From: Eutypella sp. D-1
Lineage: Eukaryota; Ascomycota; Sordariomycetes; Xylariales; Diatrypaceae
Direction: 5' to 3'
DNA: 64,000 nt
Assembly: GCA_023313575.1 (NCBI GenBank)
Contig: JAJTTP010000005.1
Coordinates: 744,001-808,000 of the forward strand
Positions 1-11,583 of the stretch are shown piece by piece. The notes below the pieces were generated by a model. It was given only the letters and a program-made list of their open reading frames with translations, did not search any database and was not told where the DNA came from. The position numbers and the translations under genes are program-made. Position 1 is the stretch's first letter; each line of letters starts with the position of its first letter.

Positions 1-509
1 ATGCGCCCTACATTAGCACAGTATAGATACCCTTGGAATGGTCTGCATTAGAGGGGTTTAAAGGGGCGGGGGCGGGTCCGGCGGGGGTGGTACAATGCCG
101 AGTGGGAAGGGTCAGTAAGGGGTTAGGAGCAACTGCTACTACTACTATACTCGAAAACGGAGAACGACAGAAAGAGTTAAATGCATGGCCATTGATTTTG
201 CCTTGATCAAAACATACCCTGGATTGGAAGGGGACATACAATCACACTAGAAAGCTATGAAAAACTTTATTGCTGTTTAATTCCCGATTTCGCCGAAATC
301 ATGGTTATAGATTCATGTATACCCATTTCAAGTGCGTGTGTTGTTGGAGGGCGCTGTGGGTATCATTAGGAGGGCGCAAAATTATGTAAATACATCCGGC
401 GCTTTGGATTACACCCTCAAAGTCGTCTCCAATGTGCAACCCCGCCATGTGCTAAAGAAAAACGACGAAGACGAGAACATATAAATAAGGCGCCCATTTC
501 TGAAGAACC
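1..509. other. intergenic, no gene seen
   Basis: No coding structure could be supported here. It contains the presumed promoter of the amidohydrolase gene that starts at 510. A purine-rich run and GC-rich patches near 60-100 are the only compositional features noticed. Confidence 0.5.
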
Positions 510-2213
510 ATGATGGCCACGGCAATTCTCCGTCCGCATATTGGGAGCAAGTCTCTGAATTGCTCATGGAACATTGCTCCAAGACTATCCAAGATGGGAA
601 AACAATCGTTCTCTTCTGCCCGTAATAGCAAGGCTAACAGCAGCGCCCCTAGGCCTGCCTTGAAAATCAACTCCGACCGCCTTCTAGAGACTATCCACCA
701 TACAGCGCAATGGGGCGCAGCTCATCGTTATGGAAAGTGTGTTTTCCCCGTATGATTACTTCCCACAGTTCTATGTAGCAGCGCAAAAGCAATTTTTCCT
801 AATCAAGGGCCTGTTGGCTTCATTCATCAAGGGAAGCAACACAGACCGGAATGGCGCGGCTAGCGCTGTCCGACGACGATGCGCGCGTCCGGCGATGGTT
901 TGCAGATGAAACCAAGAGTCTTGGATGCTCACGCACGATCGACGAGATGGGGAATATGTTTGCGCGACGTGCGGGTTCTGCTTCGTCGCTGGAGCCAATG
1001 ATTGCGATGGGGAGCCATCTTGACACCCAGCCCCGTGGAGGTCGGTACGACGGCATTCTCGGCATCGTCTCCGCAGTGGAGGCCCTAAGAACTCTGAACG
1101 ATGCTGGATATGACACCCATTTTGATATTGGTGTCGTCAATTGGACCAAGTGAGTATATGAAGGGCCAACGCCGTGTGCTTTCGAGTGTTGGTCTCGCTC
1201 CTGAGTATTTAAGAGCTGACTGTAGCGACTATCTGCAGCGAGGAAGGTGCTCGGTTTCCGAAATCGATGATGGCGTCAGGTGTCTGGGCGGGATATATCC
1301 CCGTCGAAGATGCCTGGGGTATGAAAGATGTTTTCGACCCGACAGTGACCGTCAAGTCGGAGCTTGAAAGACATCGGATGCTCGGGCCCGTGCCCTGCTC
1401 CCACATTCCCGGTAAGGGTTACCCGCTCGGAGCCCACTTCGAACTGCACATTGAGCAGGGTCCCATACTCCAAGAGGCTGGCAAGAGAATTGGTGTCGTC
1501 AAAGGTGTCCAGGGTTACCGCTGGCTCACCATCATTATCGAGGGCCGTGATGCCCATACGGGGACGACTCCACTAGATATGCGCAAGGATCCGCTCCTCG
1601 CCGCTGCCCGGATGATTTCCGCTTCGAACGACATTGCAAGACGGCTCGGAGCTCTGGCTTCTACCGGGATCTTGAAAATACCCTCGACATCTTCGACAAA
1701 TACGGTGGCCTCCCAGGCTTCTTTTACCCTTGACATCCGACACCCCTCGGATGCAGTGGTGGCTCAAGTTCAGGACGAGTGTCTCAAATCATTCAACACT
1801 ATCGCTGCCGCAGAGAAGGTGCGTCTCGAATGGACATTAGACACCGACTCCCCCGCCGTTGAATTCGACCCGACCTGCATCGAGACGGTCGAAGGCGTGG
1901 CTACTCGGTTGGAAGGACCCGATGGTTGGCTTCATATGACGAGCGGGGCCGGCCACGACAGCGCATATGCCAGCTATCGGTGCCCGACATCCATGATATT
2001 CGTGCCATGTAAAGATGGTGTCAGCCACAACCCCGAGGAGTATTGTAGCCCCGAAGACTGGTAAGTTTGACACATAATGTTTCTCTCTTTTCGTGGAATT
2101 GTTGGTCCCGCGCTAATGCCAATGTTTTCCGTCTCATCAGTGCATTGGGTGCCCAGGCCCTCCTGGACGCGGTTTTGGATTACGATGAAATGCGAGCTCG
2201 CTCTTCAAAATAG
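510..2213 (+). CDS. M20-family N-carbamoyl-amino-acid / beta-ureidopropionase-type amidohydrolase
   Basis: Exons 510-736, 832-1149, 1239-2060 and 2141-2213 join in frame to 479 residues. The family hydrolyses N-carbamoyl amino acids (or allantoate or ureidopropionate), releasing CO2 and ammonia, and uses a two-metal centre. Visible motifs in order are INSDRL..ETIHHTAQWG at about 53-70, GSHLDTQPRGGRYDG near 136, NEEGARFPKS near 182, HIEQGP near 252, GRDAHTGTTP near 283, SGAGHDS near 415 and SHNPEE near 443. The His, Asp, Glu and His metal ligands are therefore present. The NEEG motif is created only by splicing 1149 to 1239. The roughly 50-residue basic, Ser-rich N-terminus could be an organelle presequence; a second ATG follows at 513. 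It converges on the homeobox gene, with 245 bases between the stops. In yeasts such enzymes act in pyrimidine catabolism (PYD3), but the exact substrate here is not readable. Confidence 0.9.
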
Positions 2214-2458
2214 AGTTTAAGGAACATCCTATCTCCTATACCGCTATCATTTTCAAGCCTCGTTATAGAACGGTATAGGGAAGTAGGGATTAGCGGTTCT
2301 AGGTGGTATTATAGTTCCTTACAATATGTTTTCAGTTATCAATGGCTACAATGAAAGTTTTCTTATTATTCCGTTTCTTCGGTAGCATTTATACATGAAT
2401 ATTGTCTGTAGATTCATTGTCTTGTTGTGTAAAAGCTAGCAAAGAGAATTGACGGACA

Positions 2459-4321
2459 CTACCCTACAGAAGATTTGCCCCCTTCCGCGTCAATGACCCC
2501 ACAGCCAGAAATGCCCCAGCTATCCATGGTTAAGCCCGCTCGGAAATGAGCCGCCAGGTGCTCTACCCGGTCCTTCCAGCTATCAAGAGTGGCAGGACAG
2601 AACCCGCAACGACTGTGCACTGCGTCCTGTCGATGGTGGAGCAAGCTGAGATCAGGCTCCCAACCAGACCAGCGGCAACACTGGTGAAACTTGCGCAGAT
2701 GCTGCCACAAATGGTCCTTACGGGTGAATCGACGTTCAGATACAGGACGCGCTGCGCACGCACCAAACTCGTGCGATCTAATGTGCTCCTCAGTTGGTGA
2801 AGCTGCTCCGCAAAAGACACACCGAGCCTCACCCTCGCCCACAGGCCAGACAGTATGAGGCTGTCCTAGGGCCACCGGCCACGAGCAGATCCACAGGTCC
2901 AGGCCGGGCAGATGTACGGACCGCTCATGCCGGGCCCAGTCGTACTTTTTCTTATAGGTCTGGTCGCAAAATGTGCACTGGAAGGTGTGGCGCGCCTTGG
3001 ATGGTGAGCTTGGTGATTGACGTCGTGCCACTGTTGTTATTGGAGCTGTCCTCTCGTCAGCTGCTGCGCTCCCCGCCGAGCGGGAAAAAATAGATGGGTC
3101 GACGGCCGACTGGTGGGAGGGACAGGAGGACGCGGAGTTTGATGAGGCGTCAAAGTTGAAATCTGAATAGGCCAGAGAATCGCCGCTGGTCCAAAATTCG
3201 GGGTCTTCAAACGAGGGAAGGTCATAGCTGTTATCTGCCGACCCCTGGCTGCTGGAGTACTGAGCGGAAAGTAAGGTCTCGATGGCGGAGTCCAAGGTTG
3301 CTTCCTCTTCCGGGGGCGAGTTACGCCACCGCTCCATCGGAGACATGTTCGCATGTTGCGGCATTGGGGAACCATGAACAAATACTCTATTCGTATTCAA
3401 GTTCTGTAAGTGAGCATGATGCCGGTGCCGTCTCCGGGCGTTGAGGAACCAATTCACCACCTGATTCTTGCTAAGCCCCGACTCCTTTGAAAGTGCAATC
3501 TTGTCTTCCTCTGAGGGGTAAGGATAGTCAATATGCGTAGAAAACCAATTCTTCAATGCCCTTGTCTTTCGCACCGATCTAGTGTTGGCTCTTTTGCCCG
3601 CCAAAGCAGATAAAGATGATACCCTAGCCATTGGCTGGCTAGGGATCAGCTCCTCATCTGCCCATTCAGCTAAGCTTTCTTGCTCCTTGACACCATGGAG
3701 ATGACCAATAACCGGCATTGACGTCTCAAACTGTGACGGATCGCGCTTCGCACGCCCCGACAAGCTGCACTCTCGGAATAGCGCAACACAGCTGGAGCAT
3801 GATAAAGTGGGATTTGGATTAGCTTCCGTTGTTTGTAGGATCAGGCACTGAAGACGGCGCCGACGGCAATGGCTACAAGGCGTAGGAGGCCTACACGCCC
3901 CGTTCTTGATGAAAAACTCATCGACGCCCGTCATTGGGGTCAGAGCAGGGGCCTTGGAGTTAGCAGAGGCCTGCCCGGCTGCGTGGGTAGTCTCGACTTC
4001 TCCCCCTGAACAGCCCCACAGAGTAAAGTCGAAATCCCGTGCTTCACCTTGTCGGGCATCACCAGCTGCAGTGGCTCCCACCTCGGCCGTTCTTGCCTGT
4101 CTAAAGCTGGCCTCCCAATCGATATCAGCCATTCCGGGCGGGACTTCGTGTGTAGCTACGAGATCAGCCATGGGCGAAGTGCTCGTTCCATGCGGCATGT
4201 CCATTACCCCTGGCTTGTTAGGTTGGAGTTGAGCCTCGACCGGTATCTCAACTTCATTGTATTGCTCTGCTATCGCCGATTGGTCACTGGGAAAGAAAAT
4301 ATCGTCTAATGAGAAGTCCAT
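2459..4321 (-). CDS. transcription factor with TALE-type homeobox and C2H2 zinc finger
   Basis: A single uninterrupted frame of 620 residues. Three nucleic-acid-binding-like modules are visible. The first is a Cys-rich block beginning CSHCRRRRLQC near residue 149, with a second half containing CSSCVALFREC. The second is a homeobox-KN (TALE) helix block near 260-302 ending VVNWFLNARRRH, where WF-N-R is the recognition-helix signature. The third is a C2H2 finger near 445-472 (FQCTFCDQTYKKKYDWARHE..H), followed by degenerate Cys/His pairs. This combination is known from other filamentous ascomycetes and implies a nuclear regulator, but targets are unknown. The N-terminus is acidic and disordered-looking. 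The 465-base gap to the next gene is a divergent promoter shared with a Zn2Cys6 regulator. No introns are present, unlike most neighbours. Confidence 0.88.
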   Translation of the reverse strand: MDFSLDDIFFPSDQSAIAEQYNEVEIPVEAQLQPNKPGVMDMPHGTSTSPMADLVATHEVPPGMADIDWEASFRQARTAEVGATAAGDARQGEARDFDFTLWGCSGGEVETTHAAGQASANSKAPALTPMTGVDEFFIKNGACRPPTPCSHCRRRRLQCLILQTTEANPNPTLSCSSCVALFRECSLSGRAKRDPSQFETSMPVIGHLHGVKEQESLAEWADEELIPSQPMARVSSLSALAGKRANTRSVRKTRALKNWFSTHIDYPYPSEEDKIALSKESGLSKNQVVNWFLNARRRHRHHAHLQNLNTNRVFVHGSPMPQHANMSPMERWRNSPPEEEATLDSAIETLLSAQYSSSQGSADNSYDLPSFEDPEFWTSGDSLAYSDFNFDASSNSASSCPSHQSAVDPSIFSRSAGSAAADERTAPITTVARRQSPSSPSKARHTFQCTFCDQTYKKKYDWARHERSVHLPGLDLWICSWPVALGQPHTVWPVGEGEARCVFCGAASPTEEHIRSHEFGACAARPVSERRFTRKDHLWQHLRKFHQCCRWSGWEPDLSLLHHRQDAVHSRCGFCPATLDSWKDRVEHLAAHFRAGLTMDSWGISGCGVIDAEGGKSSVG

Positions 4322-4786
4322 CTCGGGTCACAGGTACCTTACTGGTACTCTGAAAGAAGCGGTATTCTGGGGGTCGTGAGCTGATGTTGTATTGGTTCTT
4401 CTTGGCATGCCTCACTTGTTAGATACGATATGTGTGAAATTTCACCCACGCAAGGAGCTGACTTGAACTCGGCGAAAGTTTTCTTAGTTGGCTAGTAGGA
4501 TTATAGCCTGGCTTAGGTATTCCACACACTTCCCCGGGCCTTCTCCACATAGCACAACTCCCGCCCTGAATAGTTGACATTATCAGCTACGGTAGCGGTA
4601 ATTATCACGCTAAGGAGTTACACTTTTCGGCGAATTACTAGGTTCTTGACAGACTCTCCTACTCCGTAACAAATTCGCCGATTTAGGGGGAAGCCCCATC
4701 TTGATATTGCCTTCCACTTTCCACCCCCCTTCAAGTGCTCCTCTCGGTCATATTAACTTGTGCCTTTGTACAAGCGGTTAGCCAAT
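4322..4786. promoter_or_regulatory. divergent promoter between two regulators
   Basis: A non-coding gap of about 465 bases between the start codons of the homeobox factor (-) and the Zn2Cys6 factor (+). It contains GATA-like TTATCA/CGATA words and an ACTCCGTA word near 4660 that recurs elsewhere in the window. No defined operator is recognised. Confidence 0.45.
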
Positions 4787-7222
4787 ATGTTAAAATCAAG
4801 TCGCCAATACCGCTCTCGGAATCGTCAACGCCCATGCGATCGATGCCGCCAACTAAAGTTAAAATGTCAGGTAGATCGTCAGGCACTCTGTCAGCGATGT
4901 GAGCAGAATAACACTTCCTGCACATTTTCAAATAAGCATGTGGATAGATCCACAGCAGCGGAATCGGCACGAAAGATAGCCAGCCAGAGAAACCAAGACG
5001 ACAGCACGGTCATGTCAGATCCCACAGCACAGGCTGCAATTGAGCGGCCAGCGCTAGATCGGAATGTAGACCTAACAGATAATTCGATGCTATCAGGACT
5101 ACCCGCAGCTGAGAACTCTAGTGGTGGCAGTAATGTCATTCGTAGCAGCAGCGAGCAAGTACCTGCCACCATAAACCCGTTACCTATAACTCCTCCAAAT
5201 ACGTCCCTTTTACCTGAACTGAGCCTTTCGACTCAGATTTCCCAGAATCTAGACTGTATAGATGGCCACTATTGCCAGCTATTCGGTGGATCATCGGAGG
5301 CAGACCCCTGGCTATTGAGACATTGTAGATACGACGAGCTAGGCTTCAGGAAATTCCCTAGGGTCCACTTCCGGAACGCTGGCGGGGTACCCACCCGGGA
5401 TAAGATACCCGCCCACTTCATGGTCAGCGAGGACCGGCTGGGTGAGGCCTTGCGGGCGGAGACGCACCTCTCCGGGAACAGCGACCTGCGGGCCGAACTC
5501 GCGTTCTATGTGCCCCCAGACTGTGGGCTGAGGCTTATTCGACTGTAAGTCCTTCATACCCTGGACCTTTCGCACGGAAGCTCGACTTTAATAGTTTCTT
5601 TCTCGCGATGTAGTTTTATGAAACGCGTGTTTCCTACGTTACCTATCCTGTCTAGGAGCGGGCTTGGTCTTGGTCAAGAAAAAGATGGCGATTCGAACGT
5701 ACATGTGTTGGGTAAAATACCCACACATTTGCTAGCCGCAATCTACGGGGCCGCGCTGCCGTTTGCATCAGAGGATGACCACTTGTCTCTCCTAACCATC
5801 TATGAGAAACCTCCGGTCTCTCGAATCTGGCAGATCGCTTTTGACCTGATCGTCGACGAATTATCTAAACCACGGCTGTCAGTCTTACAGGCAGCCCTTT
5901 TATACGTACATAAGCAGCTACACGACCGGCAAAGCTACGCAGTCGCTGATACGGCTTTCACCTGGTCTTTTATGGGAATGGTCGTGGGCTTGGCCCATTC
6001 GCTCGGACTCCAACTCGACTGTTGCCTCTTCGGTATACCCACACAAGAACAGCGAATCCGACGAAGGCTCTGGTGGGCAGTCTACATCGAAGACAAATGG
6101 TTGTCGCTGCTTTTGGGCCGGCCGCCCTATATTCGCCCATCAGAATGGGACGTCACTGGGCTCGAAGACAGCGACTTCGTGATAAGCTGTCGACCTGATA
6201 CCCCTTCTGCCGATATAAAACTTCCTTTTAGAGATATGGTGAATCTTGCAGTTATCGCCGAGGCTGTCCAAGACAAGCTGTAGTGAGTAGCTGCTTATGA
6301 GCCTATCGGGTTTTCCTACTTAGATTGCTGCCATGTCTCGATGCTAACCAAAATGGCACGAAACAAAGTTCCCTTCGAGCTAGTCAGGTATTAGCTGAAG
6401 ATATGGCTGCGTCCATCGAGACAGCCAAACCTCTATTCCATCGCCTCAAAATTTGGCGCGAGCGGTTACCATTGGGTTTGAACGAACATTCTCTCCAAGA
6501 AACGACTCTAGGCGTGGGGTCCCCGTATCCCGCGACGATCTATCATGCGTACCTTACCTTGGTTGTCTACGTCTGGCGCGCCCTGCTTCGTACGACAGTA
6601 CGCTCAGCCGAGCCACCCCAGGTCATACACGTCGAGGACCCCATCGTGGCGACCGGCTTCGATCCCACCTTCATTGGCGATTTCGGGTGGGGGGACCTGC
6701 ACCGTCACTACCCCGAGATGGATTTCCGACCGAGCAATAGCCGGGAGGAGAGTAGTAGCACAATGGTTGGGGAACTATATGAAGCTGCCCTGAACTGCGC
6801 GGGCACTGTGATCGAATTCGTGTCCAAGCTTGCTTGCGCGGCCTTTTCTGAGTTCTGGTATTCGTGTAAGACCAAATCTAATGACACAATGCGCAATAGA
6901 AAACATCCTTCGTCTTTCAGAATGTTCTAGTGGTGGCTAATAAAATCTGTGGGTGGTATTAGGGTCCCGTACGGGTTTTGCTCTATTCTCGAACTTTCTA
7001 ATGCTACTCTTGGTCCAAGCACCATACTTTGATAAGGCCCTTAGGGCGCGACGCCTGCTGTCAAAATGGCGGCAAATACTCGACTTCCAGAACCACGCCT
7101 TCCCTTCTCTCCTACTTGCCAAGGTCCGGCTGAGCTCATACTATTACGTGGGACTGGGAGAGACATTCTATCTGCCTCCACACGTGCAGCAGGCCCTGCG
7201 AGATGAGTCCCCTCCGGCATAG
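4787..7222 (+). CDS. Zn2Cys6 transcription factor, fungal_trans domain (XlnR/AmdR-like architecture)
   Basis: Exons 4787-5544, 5614-6282, 6369-6865 and 6963-7222 give about 727 residues. The DNA-binding motif CDRCRQLKLKC..C..C..C starts at residue 17. The middle and C-terminal parts match the fungal-specific regulator domain: a LIRLFMKRVFPTLPILSR segment created at the first junction, RRLWWAVYIEDKW, and FWYSWSRTGFALFSNFLMLL created at the third junction. The second intron uses the GTGAGT donor at 6283 and the acceptor at 6368, preceded by TGCTAAC. Using the nearer AG at 6323 would give an immediate stop. There is no ATG upstream of 4787 in frame. A nuclear regulator is certain from the family; the pathway it controls is not evident. 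A regulated target could be the transporter or amidohydrolase nearby (inference). Confidence 0.88.
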
Positions 7223-8344
7223 GTATGAGAAAGTCCCATAGCTCTATATAGGGATCGAGGATACATTGAAAATCTGCTGTGTTGGTTGAACAAGCGTGCT
7301 GATGTAGTGTATTATGGTAAAATTAATTTATGATGAGGTAGCAGATGAAGAGGAGGGGGAAGACGAAGACGGTCTCATATCGGCAAGCCTCGTCGTAGCG
7401 GAATGGTGGTGATAGTAATAGTAACCAACAATTTCTGCCTCAGCCTTGGTTCTCGGGAGGAGCAAATAGCAGGTGGATTGGCTGTTTTGCGGCCCACTAC
7501 CGTTGGCGATTGTCCCTGACGGCGTATGGTGCGTGTACGCGTAAGCGTATGCCGGGATGGGCCGGCTCGAGGGCGAAGAGACAGCGAAACAGCCGCTACA
7601 CGGACATATGTCTACCGTATCTGAGGGCAAAGGCCGGAACATGCGCAGAAACCATCCAGGTCGAGCGGGTGGTGGCATTGTTTGTTGACGAAGAGATATC
7701 GATCGCGGGCTGGAATTGAGGTGGCGTGAGCGAGAGTGGGGGGTTCCTGGATACGTTGCTTCAAGTGTTGTTCAATGACTCAAGCAATTTTCCATAGCAC
7801 GAAACCTATTAACGACATGCATCCTATATTTGAAGAACTTGTTTATATATGGTTCAAATTCTCATCTCAAAGAGAAAAAAAAGACTTTTGCTGTCATAAC
7901 GATCCCAGCGGAACTGGCCGATCATGCTGGGTCCTAGTGATGATGCTGAAGCGACCCTGGACATGGGCCGATTACGCCGAAATGGGCCCTAGACCATCTG
8001 TTTACCCCCTAAGGCAGGGCCCAAGTTGTCTTCGCCGAATGTCCGCCAGGTCCACATGCCCCCCCCATATATCTAATGAAATCGCCCAAGACAACGATTC
8101 GGCGAAAGGGGGCTTGAAAAAGGGGGGAGGTGGTCGCAGCGAACAGCGCTGCACGGCGCTGTCCCGTCACGCTTCGAAAGGTCGCGTAAATAGACCATTA
8201 CGATCAATTTATAACCATGTTGAAGCCCTCGAACTTCAAGATGTGTCGTGTCATCATTCACCCCCGCGACCCATTAGAAAGGCATGAAAATCAGTTGATA
8301 TATCGCGGACCTAGTAGAGTAGCCTGGTTAAGAAATATACAGCC
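7223..8344. other. intergenic, no gene seen
   Basis: This holds the 3' region of the zinc-cluster gene and the presumed promoter of the MFS gene. Frames within it code only for low-complexity Ser/Tyr/His-rich or Pro-rich stretches without introns or motifs, and I consider them non-coding. A G-rich run lies near 8120. Confidence 0.5.
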
Positions 8345-9751
8345 ATGAACATCGAAGATAAGGATGCATATCCCGAGGGCGGCCTCAAGGCGTGGCTGGT
8401 CGTCCTCGGCGCCTGGTGTGCCATGGTTCCCGCCATGGGCTTGCTGAACACACTGGCCGTCCTCCATGCCTGGATCTCCGAGCACGAGCTACCAGAGATG
8501 CCCGAGTCCACGATTGGATGGATACTGAGCATCCACGCCTGTCTGCTATATTTTTGCGGCGCTCAAGTCGGTGAGTGGACGATTGACTATTTTCATCTCT
8601 ATCAGAGGAGGCGTCGCGCCTATCATCTGAAGGCATATTTGGCTGACGTGGTATCGATTCTTTGACCGTCTTGTGGCACTGCAGGGCCGATATTCGACGC
8701 GCACGATATCAGGTTCTTGCTAATTCCGGGGTGCATTGGGATAGTCCTCTCCGTGATGTGCCTCAGCCTCTCCACTGGTACGTGATCCGTCCTCCTTTTA
8801 TAATATGCGAAACCGAGCCAACGAGTTCTGGCTCTCCGACCCAAGCTCACAATCAAGCTAGAATTTTATCACTTTCTGCTCTCATTCGGCGTGCTTGGTG
8901 GCATATCGGCATCAATGCTCTTCAACCCAAGCGTCTCTGCCATTGGGCACTGGCTCAACAGGCGACGGGGCCTGGCGACCGGCATAGCGTGCACAGCGGG
9001 CGGCATCGGTGGCTGCATCTTCCCGCTGATGATCCTGTACCTGGCACCGTCAATCGGGTTCCCGTGGGCCATACGCGCGGTCGGCTTCGTCTGCGCGGTG
9101 TTCTGCGTCATCGCGTGTCTCCTGACGCGAAAGCGGCTGCCGCCGAATAAGAACGCGGGGGCCGGTGTCGACCTGCGGGCGCTGCTGGAGCCCAGGTTCG
9201 CCGCCACCACCGCGGCCGTCTTCATCCCGTACACCTACATTTCGTCGTACGCTGTGCACATGGGGATGGAGCCCCGCCGCGCCTACCTCCTTAACGTGCT
9301 GCTCAATGCGGGCGCCGTCCCGGGACGCGCGCTGCCCGGCTACGCCGCAGACCGCCTGGGCACCTTCAACGTTATGTGCATCACAGCCGGCACTTGCACG
9401 GTCTTCGTGCTTGGTCTGTGGCTGTCGATTGACACGCTGAACGAACCCGCCATCAACGCCTTCGCGGTGCTGTTCGGCTTCTGGTCAGGAGCGGCCATCA
9501 GCTTGACCCCGGTATGCATTGGCCAAGTGTGCCAAATCGAGGACTACGGCAAGAGGACCGGAACAGCGTTCTCTATAGCGAGCATCGGCGCGCTTATCGG
9601 CATCCCTCTCGCGGGTGTCGTTATGCGCGCGGACGACGGTTCATACAAGGGGCTCATCGTGTTTGCGGGAGCAGTGTATGCTGGAGGCATGGGCATGTTC
9701 ATTGTAGTCAGGTGTATGGTTACAGGATGGAAACTCCGGGCAAAATTCTGA
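8345..9751 (+). CDS. MFS transporter, monocarboxylate (MCT) type
   Basis: Exons 8345-8570, 8685-8777 and 8862-9751 give 402 residues. The start PEGGLKAWLVVLGAW is the hallmark N-terminus of fungal MCT-like permeases. It is followed by a GPIFDAH loop after TM2, the TM4-5 motif NRRRGLATGIACTAGGIGG, the loop PGYAADRLGTFN, and GKRTGTAFSIASIGALIGIPLAG. Both introns have GTGAGT or GTACGT donors and their joins restore the TM2-TM3 loop. Such proteins sit in the plasma membrane and carry monocarboxylates or other small acids, or in some cases secondary metabolites. The protein is slightly shorter than the usual 430-450 residues. Near TM7 the text passes from TTAAVF directly to IPYTYISSY, which appears about eight residues shorter than family members I know. 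The substrate cannot be deduced. Confidence 0.88.
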
Positions 9752-11583
9752 ATTGAGTGCGGTCTTCACTCATGTTCCTAGCAGCTGTCGCCTAAGCATC
9801 GATGCCCAGTTTGGGGGGGTGGGGGGTCCACATTCTCAGCACCGAATTACACCGAGTTGCGTGTGTTGCAAAATGGTCATGGCGTGCATCTAATGCCACC
9901 TCCGAAGTCTGTCACGTCCTGAACCATTGTCCGGCCACAGGCATCTAGCTCGGGTGATGAATACCGATGTGGTCAAGTTTATGGATCTCAGTGTCGAGCT
10001 AGTCTGCCAACTAGCGGTTAACGCTGTAGTTACTAACCTATTCCAATACGTCTATATCATCTGCCATATCATCCATGGAGAGACATGGCATTAGCCACAT
10101 CTTTGCCCTTGCCCTTAGGTTCCGGTTTAGAATCAACCAACTAGTTCGTCTTCAAACCTCATCTGAAGAGGTAATGTGGCAAGTAGGGTAGTCTGGTATA
10201 CTGCACGCTACTTTCTATATTCCTTCTTGCTTTCAGAATCTAAGGCCAAAAAACGAGACGCTACAGCGGCTGCAACACGGGCGGGAGCAATAGCTGCAAC
10301 TGTGAGGCCTGGGTGACGAGATGAGACAAGCGAAGCCAAGGCAATCGCAATCGTGCCAAGGCAACGTTATCTCGTCCATATTTCATGCGAATATATTGGG
10401 AGGGAGGCCGCTGATCACTTCGGTAGTTGCATGGGGAAGGTTGCGTCCAAGGTTCTCTATCAAATGCTACTACAGTGATATGACACTAATAGATGTGTCT
10501 TGGGCCTTTTACTTTCAAGTGCCTATCTCGTTTCGACTTCAATCAGATCATGCACTGTGCGTCAAGGCCATAAGGCCTGTTTAATACCTCCCACCTTCCT
10601 ACTAGATTGCTAGACAAGCGTCTATTCATCACGAGCAAGGGCGAGCAACTCTCCTGTGCCCCCCGCAACGCCAAGGCCAAGCAGACCCCCGATCTCCAAG
10701 ATCACATGCGGATCATTCTGCCCTGTCTAGTAGTATATAAATGGCGATACTATAGCCATGCACACGAAGATAACCGGCCTTATGTGGGACGGAATAATTA
10801 CTTGACAACGTATACGCGCACGCTTCCTCTTCCCAACGCGGAAGCAGCGGACAGAGGTGCCGCGGGTGATCGGCGTCTTGGGAGGACCTTTCTAGCACCG
10901 GCGACCGGCGCACAAAAAACAAGGGGGTGGGCTCTCTCCTGGAGAGGACAGGGCAAGACAGGTCGTCGTCGGCCTGGCTTGATTTTGTTTCTGGCATGGC
11001 GCCTGGGCACGAAGTCCTTCGCCCAGCCAATGACTGGAATGTAGTTCTGCTTCTACTGGTCTCACTGGCCCGAGGGTAACAGCACCTTCCGTTTCTTGTT
11101 TATGTGCGGACGGCCTAGGTGGGAAGGTAACGGCAAGGCGCATGGACAAGATACTCAATTGCGTAGAAGCTATATTATCGGATCTTTCTGCAACTAGTCC
11201 GGGTACGAAGCATACAACAGGGCTATATTCGCCTGGGTGATATCGGGCATTGCCCCAGACCAAGTAAAGCCTTGATGGGCTGGGGCTTTCTATTCAGGGA
11301 TGCTATCATGTCTTGGAAACTGCAACAGGCTTAGATGACGTCGACCGCGTAAGGTGCTACCAAGGGTCCGTTTAAGAAGGGGGCGGGCCTCTGTAAAATA
11401 CATGCCATCGGGGAAACCATCCCTTTGATCTCTACTTACCCACATATCGCTAGCTTATGAGGACCCCAAGGGGATAATAGGCGTTATTTAATATACTTAA
11501 TTGCCTTCGTCACCGTGATCCGCTGGGGACTCGACCTGCCTCCCCTAATCATATCCTGGATAGAAAGAGACGCGTAGGACAAA
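9752..11583. other. intergenic, no gene seen
   Basis: 1.8 kb without a supportable gene. Short open frames exist, the longest about 145 codons near 10.6-11.0 kb, but they show no family motif, no plausible introns and arginine-rich random composition. The last few hundred bases are the presumed promoter of the secreted dehydrogenase. Confidence 0.5.

Noticed and set aside
7328..7678. Minus-strand 116-codon frame rich in Ser, Tyr and His
   Set aside because: Low-complexity composition from simple repeats in the 3' region of the zinc-cluster gene; no motif.
10607..11044. 145-codon open frame on the plus strand
   Set aside because: No domain, start context, introns or family-like composition; arginine-rich and overlapped by similar frames on the other strand.
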